A DNA stretch of 64,000 nt from Pseudoalteromonas ulvae UL12 (GCF_014925405.1 NZ_AQHJ01000022.1:191830-255829); one strand, 5' to 3'; numbered from the stretch's first letter, positions 25,214 through 36,470 are shown. Made by a program: numbers and translations. Notes: generated from the sequence alone by a model not told the origin.

Positions 25214-26305
25214 ATGCACGTTTTCCTAGATACAAACATTTTTTACAATAACTGGTTTTTAACCGATGTACGCTTCAAATTATTATCCCATTACTTAAAT
25301 AACGAAGAATATAGTTTGTTACTTTCAGATCTTGTTGTAAAAGAAGTGAACAATAAAAGAGAGCAAGAAGCATTATCAGCTGTGAATGAGCTAAAAAAAA
25401 GCTTAAAACAACTGAACTTTTTAAACCCAATAGAAGATGAATTACCAAAAAATATTCAAGAACTTAAACCATATGACATTAGAGATCTCTTGGGCTCTAA
25501 TATTTATGATATTTTAGATATCCCATATGAATTTATAGATCAAACAACGGTTGTTAATAGAGCTCTAAAATCAACAAAACCATTCACCATTGGTGAAAAA
25601 GGCTATAGAGATACTTTAATTTGGCTCTCTTTCTTAAAGTATATTAAAGACAATGAAATTGAAGGCGACATTGCATTCATCACATCCAATAGTACTGATT
25701 TCTTTAAGAAAAAAGGTAAAGTGGAATTTCATCCTAGTCTAGAAGAAGACATTAAAAATCACGGTATTGAGAATAAAGTATTCCCTTTCAATAATCTGCA
25801 TAACTTTCTAGAAAGTTCGGTAGATAAGATAGCAAACTCAATCAACAAGCAAGAGTTTTTGGATGACAACGATTCTTACTTAATGGAAAAAACTATAGAG
25901 TTTGTAGAACAGTTGTCTGGTGCTAGCTTATCTGGGTTTTTAGATACTCCTAATTTTCATACTAAACTTCCATACATTAAAGAAATTCAAGCTGAAATTT
26001 TTGAAGGTCTTGAAGACCCTGAGATTCATTCTGTCCATCAATTATCAGATGATGAGGTGTATGTTGACACATTATTTGAAATGAGGGGCCTAACATTCAA
26101 TATAATCATTGATATTAATGATTACCGAAGAAGTGCTGATTTTATTGAAGAACTGTACGGATTGTATAATATCGAGCTAGATAGCGACAAAGATATAGCT
26201 ATTTTAGGCTTTTCTGGAAGGGTAAAGATTAAAGCTGCGGTCGAATATCACCTAAAGAAGAATGATATTACTCAGATTAGTATTGAAGAAATTTATTACG
26301 CTTAA
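25214..26305 (+). CDS. PIN-domain (DUF4935-type) putative ribonuclease
   Basis: 363 residues. The N-terminal PIN-like domain (about 1-170) opens with MHVFLDTNIFYNN (Asp6, Asn8). It has acidic residues in LVVKEVNNKRE and closes with FITSNSTDFF, where Asp in the metal site is expected. The C-terminal half (about 200-363) is a separate, mixed alpha/beta domain I cannot name. DUF4935 proteins are stand-alone PIN proteins common in defence islands. An RNase role is inferred from metal-ligand residues. It is monocistronic, without an antitoxin partner, and convergent with the replacement ligase. Confidence 0.7.
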   Translation: MHVFLDTNIFYNNWFLTDVRFKLLSHYLNNEEYSLLLSDLVVKEVNNKREQEALSAVNELKKSLKQLNFLNPIEDELPKNIQELKPYDIRDLLGSNIYDILDIPYEFIDQTTVVNRALKSTKPFTIGEKGYRDTLIWLSFLKYIKDNEIEGDIAFITSNSTDFFKKKGKVEFHPSLEEDIKNHGIENKVFPFNNLHNFLESSVDKIANSINKQEFLDDNDSYLMEKTIEFVEQLSGASLSGFLDTPNFHTKLPYIKEIQAEIFEGLEDPEIHSVHQLSDDEVYVDTLFEMRGLTFNIIIDINDYRRSADFIEELYGLYNIELDSDKDIAILGFSGRVKIKAAVEYHLKKNDITQISIEEIYYA

Positions 26306-26315
26306 ATGTAATTCA

Positions 26316-26351
26316 GGCTGTATGTCGCGTTTATATATGCTTCATACAGCC
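26316..26351. terminator. inverted repeat between convergent genes
   Basis: GGCTGTATG (26316-26324) pairs with CATACAGCC (26343-26351). It lies between the stops of the PIN gene and the replacement ligase. No clear T-run follows, so it is a weak terminator at best. Confidence 0.45.
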
Positions 26352-26363
26352 ATATGTATAAGT

Positions 26364-28301
26364 TTATCCTATTAAATCAATATACTCTTGCTCAGTAAGA
26401 ACTTTTACACCTTTATCTTTAGCTGCATTGATTTTTGTTTCACCAACTTTCTCACCTGTAACTAAGTAAGTTGTTTTACCTGTTACAGATTTAGCAACTT
26501 TAGCTCCTAGAGATTTAGCGTGTTTTTCCATATCTCCTCTTGATCCTTGTTGCATAGAACCAGTGAATACAACAACTGAACCTGCAATTGGAGAAGATGA
26601 ATTATCTCTTTCTGATTCTTTAGGCGTTTCAGCTAAGTTAAATCCAAGTTCATAAACTTTGAAGAACTCTTCTTTAATATTTGCGAGGCCTTCGACAATA
26701 GCTTCAGCACTGAGTTGAGCAAAGCCATCTATTTTAACCATTTCATCTGCTGTCAATTCAAATAACTGAGTGATTGTATGGTGTTGAAGTAGCTTTTCAC
26801 AATTGCCTCCACCTAATCTACTGACCCCAAAAGCTGATAAGAAACGCCAATCCTCTATTTCAATTTCTCGACTCGCTTTGAGTTGGTCAAATAAGTTTTG
26901 AGATGTTTTATCTCCAAACCCATAGCCAGCAAATTGATGCACTTTTATAGAGTAGATTTCATGAATATGTTTAACGCCAAAATTACTCAACTTTTCAATA
27001 ACCTTAGGGCCAAAACCATCATTATTTCCTAACGTTTTGAAAAAGTGGATTAAGGTATTTTCTGTTTGTGCGGGACAATCACTTTTATTAGGGCAGATAA
27101 GGTGATCAGATTCCCATAGCAAGTGAGAATTACAACTCGGACATGATTCTGGTAATTGAGGATCAACCTTCTTAATTACTTTCTCAATCTTTGGAATAAC
27201 TAGACCACTTCTAACAAGTTGTACAACGGCTCCAGGACCAACTCCGTTTGTTTTAACCATATTATAATGGTGTACTGTGACTCGGCTAATAGTTGCACCA
27301 CTCAGCTTAGTAGGAACTAATTCTGCAACCGGTGAAATACGCCCTGTTCTGGAAGTTTGAGGTACAATATTTAAAACTTCGACTTCAGCAGAATCTTCAT
27401 TTACTTTAAAAGCAATCTGCCATCTGTGATTTTTCCTTGTAGCTCCCATATACTCTTTCAAAGCTGTATGAGTTGTTTCAAGAATGACTCCATCGATATC
27501 GAAATCTACAGCCTTCCACATTTCTTCTACGATAGTCTCGAAGTTTGAAATGATTTCAGAAAAGTGTGCCGTGGTATTTTCTATTAATGCAAATGGATAA
27601 AATACACATGCGCCATCATCTATAGCCTTCTGCACATTTTCATCGACTTTCTTCTCTGCAATTATTGCAGCTTGAATGTTTCGAGAGTTTTCAAAAATAT
27701 CGCTAAGTACAGTATCGAAATAACTCTTCTTAATCACAATTTCGCCAGGCCCTAAACCTCTATCGCCATTCTCGGCAACCTTTAATCCTCTTTCAAAGGC
27801 TCTTGTAATATCCTGACCTCTGTATCCATCTCCTCTAGTATACAGAGTTGTTCCATCATCGAATGCAGCATACCCATCAAGTTTAGGGGTTACTCTTAGT
27901 TTAATTTCTTCTTCTGAAACATTAATTTCTTGAGCTGCCTTTAAAATCCTTTTTAACCACTTTTCTATATCTTCTTTTGAATAAGCCTTCTCTGTTGAAA
28001 GCATTCTTTGTGGTAGCTCTACTGTTTTGGCTTCTGCCAGAACTTCAGGCTCAACTTGATTAAGATATGGGTGAAGATGATTTATATCCCTTAACATAGA
28101 AATATATAAATCATATTGTTCATCGGTTATGACTTGAATACCTTCTCGATAAAGAGCATTTGATGCTTTTAAGACTTGAACTAATTCTTCTGAATTTAAG
28201 TTTGATTTACTAAAAAGATTAGTTAAATCTTTTGAATTAATTTCTTTATCTAGATTTTTTAAAGTATCTATTTGCTCATTTGTAAAATTGATTTCTAACA
28301 T
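26364..28301 (-). CDS. island-encoded NAD-dependent DNA ligase (replacement LigA)
   Basis: 645 residues, full LigA domain order. Domain Ia (about 45-80, TDEQYDLYISMLRDINHLHP) is followed by the adenylation domain, with catalytic Lys140 in PKLDG, then RGDGYRGQDIT, FDIDGVILE and WQIAFK. Next come the OB fold (PQTSRTGRISPVAEL), a four-Cys zinc finger (Cys387, 390, 403, 409), HhH repeats and a BRCT domain (about 565-645). It is divergent from the host LigA. ATG 28301 has AAGGAG at 28310-28315, 8 bases upstream and overlapping the stop of the truncated host ligA (28314-28316). It is thus translated from the host ligA transcript. It probably supplies the essential nick-sealing activity lost through insertion. 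Confidence 0.95.
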   Translation of the reverse strand: MLEINFTNEQIDTLKNLDKEINSKDLTNLFSKSNLNSEELVQVLKASNALYREGIQVITDEQYDLYISMLRDINHLHPYLNQVEPEVLAEAKTVELPQRMLSTEKAYSKEDIEKWLKRILKAAQEINVSEEEIKLRVTPKLDGYAAFDDGTTLYTRGDGYRGQDITRAFERGLKVAENGDRGLGPGEIVIKKSYFDTVLSDIFENSRNIQAAIIAEKKVDENVQKAIDDGACVFYPFALIENTTAHFSEIISNFETIVEEMWKAVDFDIDGVILETTHTALKEYMGATRKNHRWQIAFKVNEDSAEVEVLNIVPQTSRTGRISPVAELVPTKLSGATISRVTVHHYNMVKTNGVGPGAVVQLVRSGLVIPKIEKVIKKVDPQLPESCPSCNSHLLWESDHLICPNKSDCPAQTENTLIHFFKTLGNNDGFGPKVIEKLSNFGVKHIHEIYSIKVHQFAGYGFGDKTSQNLFDQLKASREIEIEDWRFLSAFGVSRLGGGNCEKLLQHHTITQLFELTADEMVKIDGFAQLSAEAIVEGLANIKEEFFKVYELGFNLAETPKESERDNSSSPIAGSVVVFTGSMQQGSRGDMEKHAKSLGAKVAKSVTGKTTYLVTGEKVGETKINAAKDKGVKVLTEQEYIDLIG

Positions 28302-28309
28302 TTCAATCT

Positions 28310-28316
28310 CTCCTTA
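28310..28316 (-). promoter_or_regulatory. ribosome-binding site coupling truncated ligA to the replacement ligase
   Basis: Minus-strand AAGGAG (28310-28315) overlaps the TAA stop (28314-28316) of the truncated host ligA and stands 8 bases before the replacement start. Ribosomes finishing the host fragment are delivered to the new start. Confidence 0.85.
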
Positions 28317-29573
<1,257 letters not shown>

Positions 29574-29605
29574 TTAATGGCCAATCATTGGCTTAAAATG
29601 AAAAA

Positions 29606-29624
29606 GCCACCAAATATTGGTGGC
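29606..29624 (-). terminator. terminator between zipA and ligA
   Basis: GCCACCAA-ATA-TTGGTGGC stem, followed on the minus strand by a T-run (plus A-run 29601-29605). It suggests ligA has its own promoter in 29541-29605, although I cannot point to clear hexamers, or that read-through is partial. Confidence 0.7.
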
Positions 29625-29650
29625 CAATTGCTTTAATAACTTAACGGTGT

Positions 29651-30409
29651 TTATTGATCAAATTCACGAATTTTTTCAACATATTGACGAACCATCGCCA
29701 CAGTTAAAAGTTCTCGGTTATGATCGTACACTTGGGCTCCAAATTCATCGGCCAGTTTCTTCGCCGCACTATGCAACATATTAAATGCGGGTAAACTATC
29801 GCCTTCACAAGGCAACGTCATAAATAAACTCACCCCCGCTGTACTCAGTTGTTCCATATTATCGATATCAAACGTGCCCGGATTAAACATATTCACTAAA
29901 CGAAATAGCACAGCACCGTTGCCTGAAGGATCTTGATGACGGTTGAAAAACCCTTCTGGCGAAAACTTAAAGCCAAGAGACAGTAACAATGGCAATAAAG
30001 AGGCCCCTTGCATACTTAAGCCTTCAGGCATTTGAATATGTAAAATAATAAAGTCCGCAGGTACATCACTGTTAGTTGGCTCGGCACTTTGCGGCTGGGC
30101 TTCATTGTCAGCGACAGCATAATCATCATCTAAGTCATCGAGATTATTTAAATCAATTTTATCGAGTTCTGCATTGGGTGCTTCATTGGCGACATTGATA
30201 GAAATATTGCCTAATTCAGGTTCATCGCGATCTGCACTAAAACGTGGTTGCACTGATTGCTCGACCGGCTCATGAGCTGGCGTTGGATTTGATACAGCGG
30301 GCGCTTCGGTTTGATCCTTTTTACGCACTGACCACAGTCCATGTAACAATAAACCACCAATTACCAGCGCACTGATAATCACTAACACCCATCTTAATTC
30401 GTCGGCCAT
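29651..30409 (-). CDS. zipA: cell division protein ZipA
   Basis: 252 residues. An N-terminal membrane anchor (about 5-27, RWVLVIISALVIGGLLLHGLW) is followed by a basic stretch, an acidic low-complexity linker (about 35-120) and the C-terminal FtsZ-binding domain (about 122-250, ADFIILHIQMPEG...). Type Ib inner-membrane protein that tethers FtsZ to the membrane at the septum. It is shorter than E. coli ZipA because of the linker. It sits between smc and ligA, as in many gammaproteobacteria. Confidence 0.93.
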   Translation of the reverse strand: MADELRWVLVIISALVIGGLLLHGLWSVRKKDQTEAPAVSNPTPAHEPVEQSVQPRFSADRDEPELGNISINVANEAPNAELDKIDLNNLDDLDDDYAVADNEAQPQSAEPTNSDVPADFIILHIQMPEGLSMQGASLLPLLLSLGFKFSPEGFFNRHQDPSGNGAVLFRLVNMFNPGTFDIDNMEQLSTAGVSLFMTLPCEGDSLPAFNMLHSAAKKLADEFGAQVYDHNRELLTVAMVRQYVEKIREFDQ

Positions 30410-30545
30410 CCGAATACCTTTATATTATTGATTCCAAGAGTATATCTATGTTTATGCTATGTTGTCAGCCCACTTTCGACAGTTAACAACACAATCAAGC
30501 TTAAAAATTGTAGACCCTATATAAATAGCAAACTATTCATTGATT

Positions 30546-33500
30546 TTAAATAGCTTTTGCCATCTCAACGGCCTGTTCTATATCAACAGAAACCATTCTT
30601 GACACCCCAGGCTCTGCCATCGTGACACCCGTCAATCGCCCGGCCATCTCCATCGCCACTTTGTTATGGCTAATATAGATAAACTGCACCGTTTGTGACA
30701 TTTCTTCAACTAAACGACAAAAACGCCCGACATTTGCGTCATCAAGGGGAGCATCAACCTCATCCAGCATACAAAATGGCGCTGGATTAAGCCTAAATAT
30801 AGAAAACACTAATGATAATGCGGTCAGCGCTTTTTCTCCACCACTTAACAAGTGAATTGTAGAGTTTTTCTTACCGGGTGGGCGCGCCATGATAGTGACA
30901 CCACTTTCAAGCATGTCATCTGAGGTTAATTCTAAGTACGCTTGCCCGCCACCAAACACTTTGGGAAATAAATCAGCTAAGTCATGATTGATTTGATCAA
31001 ACGTTTGGCGAAATAAGCTTTTCGTTTCACGATCGATTTTTCCAATTGCACCTTCTAAGGTGTCCAGTGCATCGACCAAATCTTGATATTGCTCATCTAA
31101 ATATGTTTTACGCGCTTTGGCTTGTTCAAATTCATCAATCGCCGCAAGGTTAATCGCCCCAAGCAAGCGTATTTTGTCACTCACTTGATTCAATCGAGCC
31201 TGCCAACGTGTTGGGTTGGCATCAGCACTGAGTTGCTCAACGACGTCTTTGAGTTGCACATTCAATTCACTCAAGGGTTCAAGCGCTGCGCTGGCTTTTA
31301 ATTGACTTGCCTGTAGGGCCAATGCTAAATCTTGGCGCTGGGCTTCTAAGGCAAGCAGTTGCTGCTGCGACGCTTGTAAACCTTGCTCTTTTTGCTGCAG
31401 CTCTTCTTTCTTTTGCGCAAGTTTTTGCTCCATCTCGACTTGATGCGTTTGCGCAATCACTTCTTGCTCAAGTGTTTCTTGCATTGACTGGGCAACATCT
31501 TCCAGAGGAAGCGCCATCTCATCTAATCGCATTATCAACTGTGCACATTGCGCAGCTAGCTGCTGCTCACTTTGCTGTGCGGTTGCTTGTTGTTGCACTA
31601 TCAGTTGGTAAGCACTTTTGAGGCTTTCAATATTGAGAGACTGTTTATGCAGCTGCGCTTTGGCTTGATTTAACGTACTCTGCTGGTGATTAATATTCAG
31701 TTTATGGCTTTGATACGCTTGCTCTGCGGATTGCGCACGCAAAACAATATCATCAACATTCATCTCTAATTCGGTTTGAGCATCAAGCGCAGCCTCTAAA
31801 TCAAGATTTAGGGTCTGCTCAGTGTCACTAAATTCAGCAATCGATGTGACTAATTGGTCATATTGATGCTGCCAGTGCTGTTGCGAGGCAGTTTTAACTT
31901 CAATTTTACTTTGTAAGGCGGCATCTTGTTGTGCGGCTGTATGAATGGTCTGTTTAATATCGGCTAATTGCTGATTAAACTCTGTCACTTGCCGTTGCTG
32001 CTCGGTTAATTTTCGCTCGCTATCATTGAGTCGTTGTTCAACCGCGTGTTGTTGTATTTTAAACTCGGAGATCTTTCTTAACTTTAATAAGATAGAGTCA
32101 GTATGCGCCTGCTCATTTGGTTCAATATGCCAATTAGGGCCAATGAAAAGACCCGATGAAGCCATCGCACCTATCCATTGTTGCTGCTCCCAATCAATCG
32201 ATTGATCAGAATTGTCGAGATATAAAATACGATCAAGCCACTGCGGGTACACCCCAGAAATAATGAATTGACTGAGCGCGTTGTCAGGCGCTGTGTAATC
32301 ACTTGGCCAAATAGCAGAGCCCTCACCTGATTGGTTTTCTCTAACCAGAGCATGACTAAACTGAGTCAGCGCTTGTTCTATCACACACTCAAATCCTGGC
32401 TGAACCTCAAGCTGATGCAACACATTTGTGTGTGAATGACTCTGTTGCTCTACCTGAACCACATCACCTAACGCCTCTAAATGCGCATTTAAGGTGGTGA
32501 GCTCTTTTTGTTGAGTGCGAACCTGTTGCAATGCAACATCCAGCATACGCTGGGCTTCGTGCAAGCCGTTTTCGACCTGTTCTTGTATTGCTTTATCGTT
32601 TGCAAGCTGCGTTTTACACTGCTGAACGTGCGCTTTGAGCACATCAAGCTCTGCCCGTAAGTCTTGCTGCTGTAAGGCTGATAATTGTTGCTGTTTATCT
32701 TGTTGCTGCTGTTGTAGCTGCTGTAATTTCAACTGAGCAGCTTGAACTTGATGTTGGCTGGTTTGTAATTGCTTTTCAACTTGATGATTTTGCCGCTGCG
32801 CATCTTGCCAGCGTGTAAATAAACCATCTTCATGTTCACTCAACTCATCAAGAGCCGCATCAAGTAATTCAACTTGCTCACGTTGTATGTCGATGGCCTT
32901 TTCTGCGTCGTCGAGTTGAGTTTGCGCAGCTTGATATTGCTGCGCTAAAGACTGCTGAGTGACAGTATTTTTGCTTTGCTGAGATTGTGAGGTTGATAAC
33001 TGCGCGGTAATGTCAGCATGTTGCAGCTGCAAACTGATTTTTTGTTGTTCAAATTTGGTATGTTGGTTGGCCAGTAAAAAGACCTGCTGCTGGGCAGTTT
33101 GAAATTGAGCTTCTATCTCACCGAGTGCTGTTTTTAAAGCCAACAACACATCATCATGACCTGAGTGCGCCTGTTTAAAAAATGTAATTTTTTGCTCAAG
33201 TTCCGTTAAGGTAGATTCTGTTTGCTGTGATTTGTCGTTAAGTTGCTGCCAACGCAACACCGCAAGTTCGCTTTTATATTGGCGCTCTTGTTGTTTTAAG
33301 TCGCGATACTGCGCTGCTTGCTCTGCTTGAACGGTGAGTTTGTCGAGCTGGGTTTGTAACTCTTGACGCAAATCGAGTAAACGTTCGAGGTTTTCTTTGG
33401 TGCTGCGAAGGCGCGTTTCGGTTTCTCGTCGTCGCTCTTTATATTTAGATACGCCCGCTGCTTCTTCGATAAACACCCGTAACTCTTGTGGCTTACTTTC

Positions 33501-33959
33501 GATTAAACGCGAAATCATCCCTTGTTCGATAATCGCGTAACTGCGCGGGCCTAAACCTGTGCCTAAAAAGATATCGGTGATATCTCGTTTACGACATTTA
33601 GTTCCATTGAGGTAATAAAAGGACTGGCCATCGCGAGTGACGAGGCGCTTGATTGCGACTTGATTTCGGTCAACTAACGAGCCGGCTAAATACCCTTGAG
33701 TATTATCAAACAATAATTCAACTGAGGCCTGTGACACAGGTTTACGGTTTGTCGAACCATTAAAAATGACATCTGTCATGGCATCACCACGCAGATTTTT
33801 CGCTGAGCTTTCGCCAAGTACCCAACGCACAGCATCAATGACATTCGATTTGCCACAGCCATTAGGCCCGACAACACAGGTCATTTTATCTGGAAAAGGG
33901 ATTTTGGTTGGTTCTACAAAGGATTTGAAACCAGCTAATTTTATAGTGCTTAAGCGCAT
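30546..33959 (-). CDS. smc: chromosome segregation protein SMC
   Basis: 1137 residues. N-terminal ATPase half with Walker A GPNGCGKSNVIDAVRWV (about 30-46). Two long Gln-rich coiled coils flank a hinge near 500-600. The C-terminal half has the signature LLSGGEKALTALSLVF and Walker B FCMLDEVDAPLDD. Condensin-type ATPase that organises and segregates chromosomes. Its kleisin partners ScpA/ScpB are not in the window. The coiled coil is unusually rich in glutamine. Divergent from cysZ, and followed by zipA after 136 bases. Confidence 0.95.
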   Translation of the reverse strand: MRLSTIKLAGFKSFVEPTKIPFPDKMTCVVGPNGCGKSNVIDAVRWVLGESSAKNLRGDAMTDVIFNGSTNRKPVSQASVELLFDNTQGYLAGSLVDRNQVAIKRLVTRDGQSFYYLNGTKCRKRDITDIFLGTGLGPRSYAIIEQGMISRLIESKPQELRVFIEEAAGVSKYKERRRETETRLRSTKENLERLLDLRQELQTQLDKLTVQAEQAAQYRDLKQQERQYKSELAVLRWQQLNDKSQQTESTLTELEQKITFFKQAHSGHDDVLLALKTALGEIEAQFQTAQQQVFLLANQHTKFEQQKISLQLQHADITAQLSTSQSQQSKNTVTQQSLAQQYQAAQTQLDDAEKAIDIQREQVELLDAALDELSEHEDGLFTRWQDAQRQNHQVEKQLQTSQHQVQAAQLKLQQLQQQQQDKQQQLSALQQQDLRAELDVLKAHVQQCKTQLANDKAIQEQVENGLHEAQRMLDVALQQVRTQQKELTTLNAHLEALGDVVQVEQQSHSHTNVLHQLEVQPGFECVIEQALTQFSHALVRENQSGEGSAIWPSDYTAPDNALSQFIISGVYPQWLDRILYLDNSDQSIDWEQQQWIGAMASSGLFIGPNWHIEPNEQAHTDSILLKLRKISEFKIQQHAVEQRLNDSERKLTEQQRQVTEFNQQLADIKQTIHTAAQQDAALQSKIEVKTASQQHWQHQYDQLVTSIAEFSDTEQTLNLDLEAALDAQTELEMNVDDIVLRAQSAEQAYQSHKLNINHQQSTLNQAKAQLHKQSLNIESLKSAYQLIVQQQATAQQSEQQLAAQCAQLIMRLDEMALPLEDVAQSMQETLEQEVIAQTHQVEMEQKLAQKKEELQQKEQGLQASQQQLLALEAQRQDLALALQASQLKASAALEPLSELNVQLKDVVEQLSADANPTRWQARLNQVSDKIRLLGAINLAAIDEFEQAKARKTYLDEQYQDLVDALDTLEGAIGKIDRETKSLFRQTFDQINHDLADLFPKVFGGGQAYLELTSDDMLESGVTIMARPPGKKNSTIHLLSGGEKALTALSLVFSIFRLNPAPFCMLDEVDAPLDDANVGRFCRLVEEMSQTVQFIYISHNKVAMEMAGRLTGVTMAEPGVSRMVSVDIEQAVEMAKAI

Positions 33960-34137
33960 CTTATTATTTATTAAGTTCGACAGCGTTGACTGTAGCAGAT
34001 CGGCCTTGCAATTTTAATACTTTTGCCATCATTTGTATGCCCCGTTATGCAACATGGTGTTACAAATCAACTTCTCACACTATTCCCATTAAAAATATCG
34101 CCCCTTATAATGAAAAAAAATTCCTCGGTGGTAGACA

Positions 34138-34869
34138 ATGCAACTTTCTCAAGGTTTTCAATATTTTTTAAGTGGATTTAATTTAATTTCAAATAAAGGG
34201 CTTAAACGCTTTGTGTTTATTCCGCTGTTAATCAATTTACTGATTTTCGGTGGTTCGCTCTTTTTTATTGTCGACTGGCTAACCCAAGGCATCGCTTACT
34301 TCAATGACTTTTTACCTAGTTGGTTAAGCTGGCTTGAGTGGTTAATCTGGCCTATCGCAATTTTAGTGATTTTATTCACCTATTCGACTGTGTTTTCAGT
34401 GATCACCAATTTTATCGCTGCCCCGTTTAATGGCTTATTGTCAGAAAAAGTTGAGCTTCACCTCACAGGTCAACGCGTCAATGATGATGGTTTTGCCGAT
34501 TTACTCAAAGATGTGCCGCGTATGCTGGGCCGCGAACTCAGTAAATTGCTCTACTATCTACCAAAAGCGATCGGCTTTTTTATCTTATTGTGGATTTTAC
34601 CTGTCGCAGGGCAAATTCTCTGGATAGGCTTTACATGCTGGATGTTTGCTGTGCAGTACAATGATTACCCGTTTGATAACCACAAAATAAAATTTACCGA
34701 GACACGCCATAAACTCAAGCAAAATCAAGGGTTATCTTATGGGTTTGGTCTTGCAGTCATGCTATTTACTATGATACCAATAATAAACCTGATTGTGATG
34801 CCTGTTGCAGTGTGTGGCGCAACACGTTTATGGGTCGAGCAATTTAGACACGACTATCGCAATGAGTAA
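34138..34869 (+). CDS. cysZ: sulfate transporter CysZ
   Basis: 243 residues with four main hydrophobic segments (about 25-48, 67-95, 140-175, 205-230) and the family pattern GFNLISNKGLKRFVFIPLLINLLIF at the start. Inner-membrane protein for sulfate uptake feeding cysteine synthesis. The ATG at 34138 matches the family start (MQLSQGFQYFLSG). Transcribed away from smc. The promoter region between them is under 180 bases. Confidence 0.92.
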   Translation: MQLSQGFQYFLSGFNLISNKGLKRFVFIPLLINLLIFGGSLFFIVDWLTQGIAYFNDFLPSWLSWLEWLIWPIAILVILFTYSTVFSVITNFIAAPFNGLLSEKVELHLTGQRVNDDGFADLLKDVPRMLGRELSKLLYYLPKAIGFFILLWILPVAGQILWIGFTCWMFAVQYNDYPFDNHKIKFTETRHKLKQNQGLSYGFGLAVMLFTMIPIINLIVMPVAVCGATRLWVEQFRHDYRNE

Positions 34870-34962
34870 TTACGATGACTCAGTCGCACATGCGGTGTAT
34901 TGAGCTAAGCTAATACACTTGCCACTGAACCAACAATTAATAATAACAAGGAGAAAGTGAGT

Positions 34963-35745
34963 ATGAGGATCCCAATATTTCAAGTTGATGCTTTTTCAGA
35001 GCACCAGTTTAAAGGCAACCCTGCTGCAGTCATGCCACTCAATGCTTGGCTCAGTGACGAGCAGTTACAACAGATTGCCGCCGAAAACAATTTATCTGAA
35101 ACTGCTTTTTACATTGTGGACAGCGACCATATTCACTTACGTTGGTTCACTCCGACAACCGAGGTCGACCTGTGTGGTCATGCAACGTTAGCCACCGCAT
35201 GGGTATTGGTGAACGAGTACCATTACCCAGAGCAGACAATGCGTTTTAAAACCTGCTCAGGGCTCTTAACCGTCAAACACGACAATGGTATCTTTGAACT
35301 GGATTTCCCAGCTAACCATGCCAAAGAATGCTCGGTCAAAGCCCCTCTTTTGACTGCCTTTGGGGAAACGCCCCTTGAAATTTTATCGGCTGATGATTAT
35401 TTGCTGTTATTTAAAGATGAGCAAACCATTCGCGAACTCAAACCTGATTTTGCCTTGTTGTCTCAGTTACCTTTACGCGGTGTGATTGCAACCGCCCGAG
35501 GCGACACGGTTGATTTTGTGTCTCGCTGGTTTGGCCCAAATGTCGGAGTAGAAGAAGATCCGGTGACGGGCTCTGCCCATACAGTCCTTGCGCCCTACTG
35601 GGCAAATAAACTTGATAAAACTCGACTCACTGCCACACAAGTTTCAAAGCGCAGCGGTGATTTAATCTGTGAACTCAAAGGTGATCGGGTGTTAATTAGT
35701 GGCAGAGCAAACCTTTATTTAAAAGGCGAAGTATATTTAGCCTGA
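34963..35745 (+). CDS. PhzF-family epimerase/isomerase
   Basis: 260 residues from ATG 34963, chosen because AAGGAG lies 9 bases upstream; the GTG at 34957 would be only 3 bases away. N-terminal half has IFQVDAF...FKGNPAAV and LSETAFY (catalytic Glu). The LRWFTPTTEVDLCGHATLATA motif follows, and the C-terminal half has the paired VEEDPVTGSAHTVLAPYW. This is the diaminopimelate-epimerase-like fold of PhzF proteins. The substrate of most homologues is unknown. Stand-alone gene with no phenazine genes nearby. Confidence 0.88.
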   Translation: MRIPIFQVDAFSEHQFKGNPAAVMPLNAWLSDEQLQQIAAENNLSETAFYIVDSDHIHLRWFTPTTEVDLCGHATLATAWVLVNEYHYPEQTMRFKTCSGLLTVKHDNGIFELDFPANHAKECSVKAPLLTAFGETPLEILSADDYLLLFKDEQTIRELKPDFALLSQLPLRGVIATARGDTVDFVSRWFGPNVGVEEDPVTGSAHTVLAPYWANKLDKTRLTATQVSKRSGDLICELKGDRVLISGRANLYLKGEVYLA

Positions 35746-35755
35746 TAATATCAAC

Positions 35756-35809
35756 GCAGATAGAATAACCGAAAATTAAGAACATCGTTTTATCGGTTAT
35801 TCTATCTGC
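35756..35809. terminator. 17-bp inverted repeat downstream of the phzF-like gene
   Basis: Perfect arms 35756-35772 and 35793-35809 (GCAGATAGAATAACCGA and complement) with a 20-base AT-rich loop. Likely a transcript-end hairpin. The long arms and loop would also suit a small palindromic repeat element. Confidence 0.5.
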
Positions 35810-36470
35810 AACACTCAATGAAAGATTGATGTTAACCCTACGATCAGCACATCGCTTGAAACGACACATAGACCTAGGCAAATTACTAGCCAAACAAATC
35901 ACCTTATTTTAGTGCAAGCAAGTGACTATTTAGATACAGAAATCCTGTTTAAGATTAAATGCCAATTTTTTAAGCTAACTCCCACCAGCAATAGCAATGC
36001 CCATTATTTAATACACCAAAAATCGACACAAGCATGCTCAAATTTAACACCGATTACGACCCATATGAGTATGGAGAATCGATTTTGTTGTTCAATTGAC
36101 AATAATTTTTATATCTCGCCATAAAACTGCTAAATTTAAGGTCTAGCGATACATGATTTGGCAATGGTTGCGCTATGACACTCGCTTATCTAGGGTCGAA
36201 AATTGATAGAGAGTGTGCTTTGCACTCGTTAACGAGTGAAACAGATAAGTATTCACGATATTGATAGTGAACATTTATTTCATATATACAAATTATTATG
36301 CAAGTACGATACAATTTGCAGCCGTGTAAAAGGTATCGTCAAAATATCGCAAGTAAAACCAGCTTTTAGTGTGCTGGTAAAAAAAGCTTTTTCAATAGGG
36401 CATTACGAGACACTGTAAAATCAGTTAAAATGCTTAACTTCATATCTAGTTAAAATACCGAGAGTTTTCT
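35810..36470. other. intergenic region before acnB
   Basis: About 660 bases with only short, unconvincing frames (for example 35912-36124 and 36236-36418). It presumably contains the acnB promoter. No RNA gene or clear regulatory motif recognised. Confidence 0.5.
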
